From Bremia lactucae (Eukaryota > Oomycota > Peronosporomycetes > Peronosporales > Peronosporaceae), in contig NC_090610.1 in the NCBI RefSeq assembly GCF_004359215.1, forward strand, positions 7,899,100 to 7,920,796: a DNA stretch of 21,697 nucleotides, read 5' to 3'. Positions 18,399 through 21,697 of the stretch are shown one piece after another (position 1 is the first letter of the stretch; every line of letters begins with the position of its first letter). Made by a program: the position numbers and the translations under genes. The notes under the pieces are model-generated. The model saw nothing but the letters and a program-made list of their open reading frames with translations, was not told where the DNA came from and did not search any database.

Positions 18399-18794
18399 TG
18401 TAACGGGACACCTTTCGGTAGTCCTGCTTCAGTACTAGCCAACCTGCACTGAGAGCAGTGCCTCCGAATACTGCACGTTCGCTACTTAGTTTTGAAAAAT
18501 CTACACCTGTAGGGATGTATATAAGTCGTGTGTAACAGTTTTTTATGTACTGACTTTAATATATTAACATAAAATTATGCACACCGACTCCTTGCGTACC
18601 GCTCACATTGGTGCGTCTTGGTGCGATGGGGGGAACTGGAGGGATTAATTTGAACTTTAATTAACCTGTTGCTATAATATTACCGTATACGGTAATATCG
18701 GAATGTGTACTAATTAGAAGTGATAATAATTTGTACTTCTTTATTATTTTCTCTTATAGATAATAATATTAACATAACGAGACAACCCTCAGTA
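18399..18794 (-). repeat. Family I LTR, probably solo
   Basis: Starts TGTAACGGGACACCTTTCGG and ends near CCCTCAGTA, a decayed form of the CCCGTTGTA end at 2644. It shares ACTGACTTTAATATATTA, GACTCCTTGCG and GGGATTAATTTGAACTTTAA with 2116-2644. No ORF-X or pol flanks it on either side, so it may be a solo LTR. The five bases on each side (TAGGC and TTTAT) do not match, so a target duplication is not visible. A small hairpin GCACTG/CAGTGC lies near 18450-18465. Confidence 0.65.
18677..18698. promoter_or_regulatory. LTR dyad ATATTAC-N8-GTAATAT, perfect palindrome
   Basis: Both half-sites are exact and the 8-base spacer (CGTATACG) is itself palindromic, making a 22-bp perfect palindrome. It is located 96 bases from the pol-sense LTR start. 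Confidence 0.6.
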
Positions 18795-18877
18795 TTTATA
18801 CTCAGGAATTGTTAAAACTTGAACGGACTTGATCCTTTGAATGCTCCGCTTACATCCATTGTGAATTTAAGCCGGGC

Positions 18878-19480
18878 TGTAATGGGGCACACATCATTTT
18901 GAGAGCCTTTGTACCGCTGTTGTGGTACATTTACTTATGGGTAAGATACACTTTTATCCTATTCTAAAATAGTTCATTACTTAAATCCCATTTATTATGG
19001 TTAATAAATGTGGTCGCCGCCAGATATAAATCTGGCGGCCAAAATCTACTTTTAAATTAGCTAGGGTAAGGTTTTAGATTATTTAATTAAACGGTTCCCC
19101 TTTTGATCTTAAAGCGTTAAGTGGCCTTCTTAAGGCTTGCGCATTGATCTGTAAGAGATAGAAGCCTTTCTAAGGTATATACTTTTGGGCACTAGTTGCC
19201 ACTTGGTTCTACAAATCCTGAATATCTTGAACTAGGATTTATTAAGCTGTAATAGCTTGTACGACTCCCTGAGTTGCTAAACCCATTAGCTCTATAGAAA
19301 TAAGAGACTCTCTGAGTCTATTAGTCTTCCTCTGACTTAAGGAGCGAGGTAGCTCCGCTACACGAGCACGCAAAGCTTCAAGTCAATTTAGCTCGCGGGT
19401 CGTTGGTGAGCCACAAAGTGATGCCATGTATGCTAACGTCGCGCAGCGTTAAAGGATAAAGGAAGCGTGTGACACAACAC
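18878..19480. repeat. Possible LTR of another family
   Basis: Begins TGTAATGGGGCAC, close to the terminus of the family I LTRs, but the body differs. It holds the hairpin 19016-19039 and T/A-rich promoter-like sequence. The right end is unclear: GTGTGACACAACA near 19480 could be a terminus. No coding sequence follows. Its identity as an LTR rests mainly on the first 13 bases. Confidence 0.35.
19016..19039. other. Hairpin, 10-bp perfect stem
   Basis: GCCGCCAGAT / ATCTGGCGGC with a 4-base loop (ATAA). The stem is GC-rich within AT-rich surroundings. Confidence 0.75.
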
Positions 19481-20064
19481 CGTCTTAGCTAGCTGTAAAC
19501 TCCGTTAATATAAGTGGACAATTTCTTTCAATGCTTTGTTCAAAGCATTAATGAGGGGATCTGGCATATCGATACACCCTCCCAGGTGTCATCAGTCTTA
19601 AATTTGAAACAGCTTCTGATGTTGATTTATGCAACGAGACTGTGAGAGTTTAACCCTTTCTGCGCGCTGTGGCTGTATTGAAACGACCAGCGGGCGAATT
19701 TTTTTTGGTCTGGTAAACGCGCTGCTTGGACTTGAAATAGACGATATACCTGAGCGCACATAAATTAGAATTGACTTTGATTGTCTTCAAAGGAAAAATG
19801 GCATTTAGCTTTTGTGCAACATAAATATCTTCTCCAACAATTTGTCCACAGCCTTTTAAAATTGTAATTGAATACTATGTTGTTACACTCTCTATATATA
19901 ACTTACGAATAAAAGGCAGGACCCTAATTTTCGATAAAAACGAAGTCTGAGAGAACGATGCGAATAAATTGTCTGCCAAATTGCAAACTATACGATTTTC
20001 ACGGCAATCTGGTTGTGTCAAGTTACAACGATATGAAACACGGCTATCAAGTTAATGCTACGCC
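19481..20064. other. No recognised feature
   Basis: AT-rich stretch between a possible LTR and the family I LTR at 20065. No motif, repeat or convincing ORF was found. Confidence 0.5.
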
Positions 20065-20519
20065 TGTAACGGGGCACTAAGACTTGTACTGTTTCAGTAC
20101 AAGTCCACTTCGCACTGCTTCAGTTGCGAGTGGTGCCCTACGTTAATTGACGTACGCTGTACGTGCAGAGGAAGACTTCTCTTAAGGTAGTTAGCTTAAG
20201 AGGGTAAAATTGAAAACTGTATTAAATATAATTAAGTGTCTCTTGTTCTATCTTTGTAAATGCTAACTTAATTATAATCTAATACTAAACATGTAAATGA
20301 ATTGTTATCTCTATCTTATCTGTAACTCTCTCTTTGATTACTCCTACAGCTGATTAGTCTGCGGAATAAATAGGTATAATGGTCTATACTTATTTATGGA
20401 TAGGAATTCTGAATATTACTATATAAAGTAATATCCTCCAACTATTATCTACCTTTTAGATAGTATATTAATAAACAACCTTTAAGTGTTAATTTCATAA
20501 AACGATACACCCCGTTACA
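20065..20519 (-). repeat. Family I LTR, 3' LTR of copy leaving the window
   Basis: The cleanest LTR here: 455 bp, with exact 10-bp inverted ends TGTAACGGGG and CCCCGTTACA. It aligns in reverse with 11107-11543. A purine tract on the minus strand abuts its right end and ORF-X follows, so it is the 3' LTR of a minus-strand element whose pol lies beyond the right edge. Hairpins equivalent to those at 11442-11525 are at 20081-20105 (11-bp stem, 3-base loop), 20105-20132 (imperfect) and 20150-20164 (6-bp stem). Confidence 0.9.
20413..20434. promoter_or_regulatory. LTR dyad ATATTAC-N8-GTAATAT
   Basis: Exact half-sites with spacer TATATAAA. It ends 85 bases from the pol-sense LTR start at 20519. 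Confidence 0.55.
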
Positions 20520-20532
20520 TCACCCCTCCCTT
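20520..20532 (-). promoter_or_regulatory. Polypurine tract
   Basis: AAGGGAGGGGTGA on the minus strand, directly before the LTR terminus. One base differs from the tract at 11094-11106. It indicates that pol of this copy is on the minus strand. Confidence 0.75.
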
Positions 20533-20638
20533 AAACGACAATCACTCTGAGTGTCATTGGATGGAGTGGTCGTCATGTGACCACTTAATTTTTAAAATGA
20601 TGTTGATTGGTCAGATCCATCATTTTAAATTCCATCGC

Positions 20639-21697
20639 ATGAAGAATCAACTCATGCGGGGTGATGATAGTGCTGCGCCTTCGGCTGCGGTTTGTGCAGC
20701 CGCGGGTGACGCACTGCTATCTCTTGCGGCAGACGGAACGTCTGCCGTAGTGTCTTCCACTCGCACAACACTAGATGTTGCGAGTGCACGTGGTGATTCA
20801 CCACGTGAATACGACCCCTCTTTGGAGGTCGACTACGAATGCGAGTCGGACAAAGTGGCCGATTCGGGGAGAATAGAACAGTCGCCTGATACATGTCAGG
20901 TGGCCGACTATGAGCCTTCGAATGAGGGGGTCATTCTGATAGACGAGTTAATAGTCTGTTTGGTTCCGACGATGAGGATGATCCCTCAACGCCCGTACGA
21001 TCTTACATACGGTCACCTGCACGTGGCTCTGTGCAAGGTGACGACGATGGCGTAAGCCATCGTAAGAAAAGTTCTTGTGGTACCCCTGCTTCAGTGGGTA
21101 CCACTCAGGGGAGTGATGCCAGTAAATGTCTAATCTCGCCCCTGAAAAGAAGCCGTGGTTTTTGCCAGAACGGCTTATCAATAGCTTGTCTGGAGAAACT
21201 ACTCCTCACAATAAATATTCCTTATAAATTGCGACAAAGCTACATGGCCTTGATCCCAGCCCGAAGAACTTTCGCGCTGAGGAAGATTTCTATCTCGATG
21301 CTTTTCTTAAGCATCGATGGTTTAGTAAAAATAATAAGTAAGATAAAGTCTCGCTTATGCAAGCTTGGAGTGCGTTCATTCGCAATGTCAAAGACATTGG
21401 ACACGAAGCCTGGCTTCAAAAACTTAACGCGAATCGCGTTAAATTTGAGAAAAGAACTCCAACCGGTGCAAAGTATAAATTGCATCGGTTGTCACGTGAG
21501 GCTGGGCTTCCATGCCTCACGTGGGGTGATCCCTGTCCGTGTTGTGTAGACAACTCGAAGAGGGTAAAAGGGGATGTCTATTCCCTTTCTTCGCCCTGGG
21601 GAAGGGCTCGCATCTCTATTGAGATGCGTGACGCGATTGACGTTTTGCAATCGATTTACAAGCGCCAAGGGCGCGTGTTTTCCGATGGGCCTTCTGA
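20639..21697 (+). pseudogene. ORF-X, antisense gene of family I (right-edge copy)
   Basis: Most complete ORF-X in the window; it runs off the edge. The ATG at 20639 is 119 bases inside the LTR. Residues 1-100 read MKNQLMRGDDSAAPSAAVC, an Ala/Ser-rich run, then SLEVDYECESDKVADSG and EPSNEGV. A frame change near 20940 leads to acidic sequence and GDDDGVSHRKKSSCGTPASV (from 21034); a second change near 21120 leads to KKPWFLPERLINSLSGETTP. A stop interrupts near 21225. Then EEDFYLDAFLKHRWF (from 21280), SLMQAWSAFIRNVKD (21352 on), HRLSREAGLPCLTWGDPCPC (about 21483-21542), DVYSLSSPWGRARISIEMRD and LQSIYKRQGRVFSDG. Together about 350 codons. No known family recognised; it is not gag, since gag exists separately. 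At least three lesions, so probably inactive here. Confidence 0.75.
21656..21697 (-). CDS. C-terminal end of family I pol (partial)
   Basis: Last 13 codons and stop of pol on the minus strand, ending NTRPWRL with TAA at 21658-21656. The plus-strand copy ends RKMRPWRL with TAA at 10087-10089. The shared RPWRL ending shows that the chromodomain-bearing pol lies just beyond the window edge, antisense to and overlapping ORF-X. Confidence 0.55.
   Translation of the reverse strand, partial: SEGPSENTRPWRL

Noticed and set aside
20639..21697. ORF-X as the gag of its element
   Set aside because: A separate gag with a zinc knuckle exists in the same family (8400-9382), ORF-X lies at the other end next to the purine tract, and it runs opposite to pol.
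1..21697. CRISPR array, bacterial operon or phage region
   Set aside because: No regularly spaced direct repeats, no ribosome-binding-site pattern and no bacterial genes; the content is eukaryotic retroelement throughout.

Overview
The window looks like eukaryotic, repeat-rich intergenic DNA. I see no intact host gene, rRNA, tRNA or CRISPR array. Almost everything recognisable belongs to decayed long-terminal-repeat (LTR) retrotransposons of the Ty3/gypsy type. The gag and pol motifs (for example MPQGL, a YFDDVFVHS-like reverse transcriptase motif, STSDHPETD in integrase, and a chromodomain after integrase) match, from my general knowledge, elements common in oomycetes such as Phytophthora and the downy mildews. 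That assignment is inference; no search was run.

Two element families are present. Family I (chromodomain type) occupies 740-11543 as a mosaic. There is a plus-strand 5' LTR plus gag (740-2115). A nearly full-length minus-strand copy follows (3' LTR 2116-2644, pol 3633-8345, gag 8400-9382). A plus-strand 3' end comes last (integrase tail and chromodomain 9385-10089, LTR 11107-11543). A further family I end starts at 20065 and runs off the right edge, and family I LTR fragments lie near 11960-12334, 12820 and 18399-18794. Family II is a plus-strand copy at 13353-17606 (LTR, gag, protease, RT, RNase H; no integrase recognised), with a second LTR-plus-leader remnant at 1-540. All coding regions carry frameshifts and stops.

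The most interesting signal is in family I. All three copies of its 3' end carry an extra gene, here called ORF-X, between the end of pol and the 3' LTR and in the opposite direction to pol (2798-3841 plus, 10044-10989 minus, 20639-21697 plus). A polypurine tract abuts the LTR on the side expected if pol is the sense strand, so ORF-X is antisense. The pol stop codon lies inside ORF-X in all three copies, giving a conserved tail-to-tail overlap. ORF-X has an acidic N-terminal half and a conserved C-terminal domain with a Trp/Cys cluster (CLTWGDPCPCC); I do not recognise it as a known family. The family I LTRs also share a spaced dyad ATATTAC-N7/8-GTAATAT and, at the other end, a run of hairpins whose stems are kept while bases differ.

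The minus-strand family I copy is dead by several criteria: changed protease, RT and integrase catalytic residues, a reversed integrase segment and a 31-bp inverted duplication at the start of RT. Stretches at 541-739, 11544-11959, 12335-12819, 12991-13352, 17607-18398 and 19481-20064 hold nothing I can name beyond one unrecognised ORF at 17848-18294.
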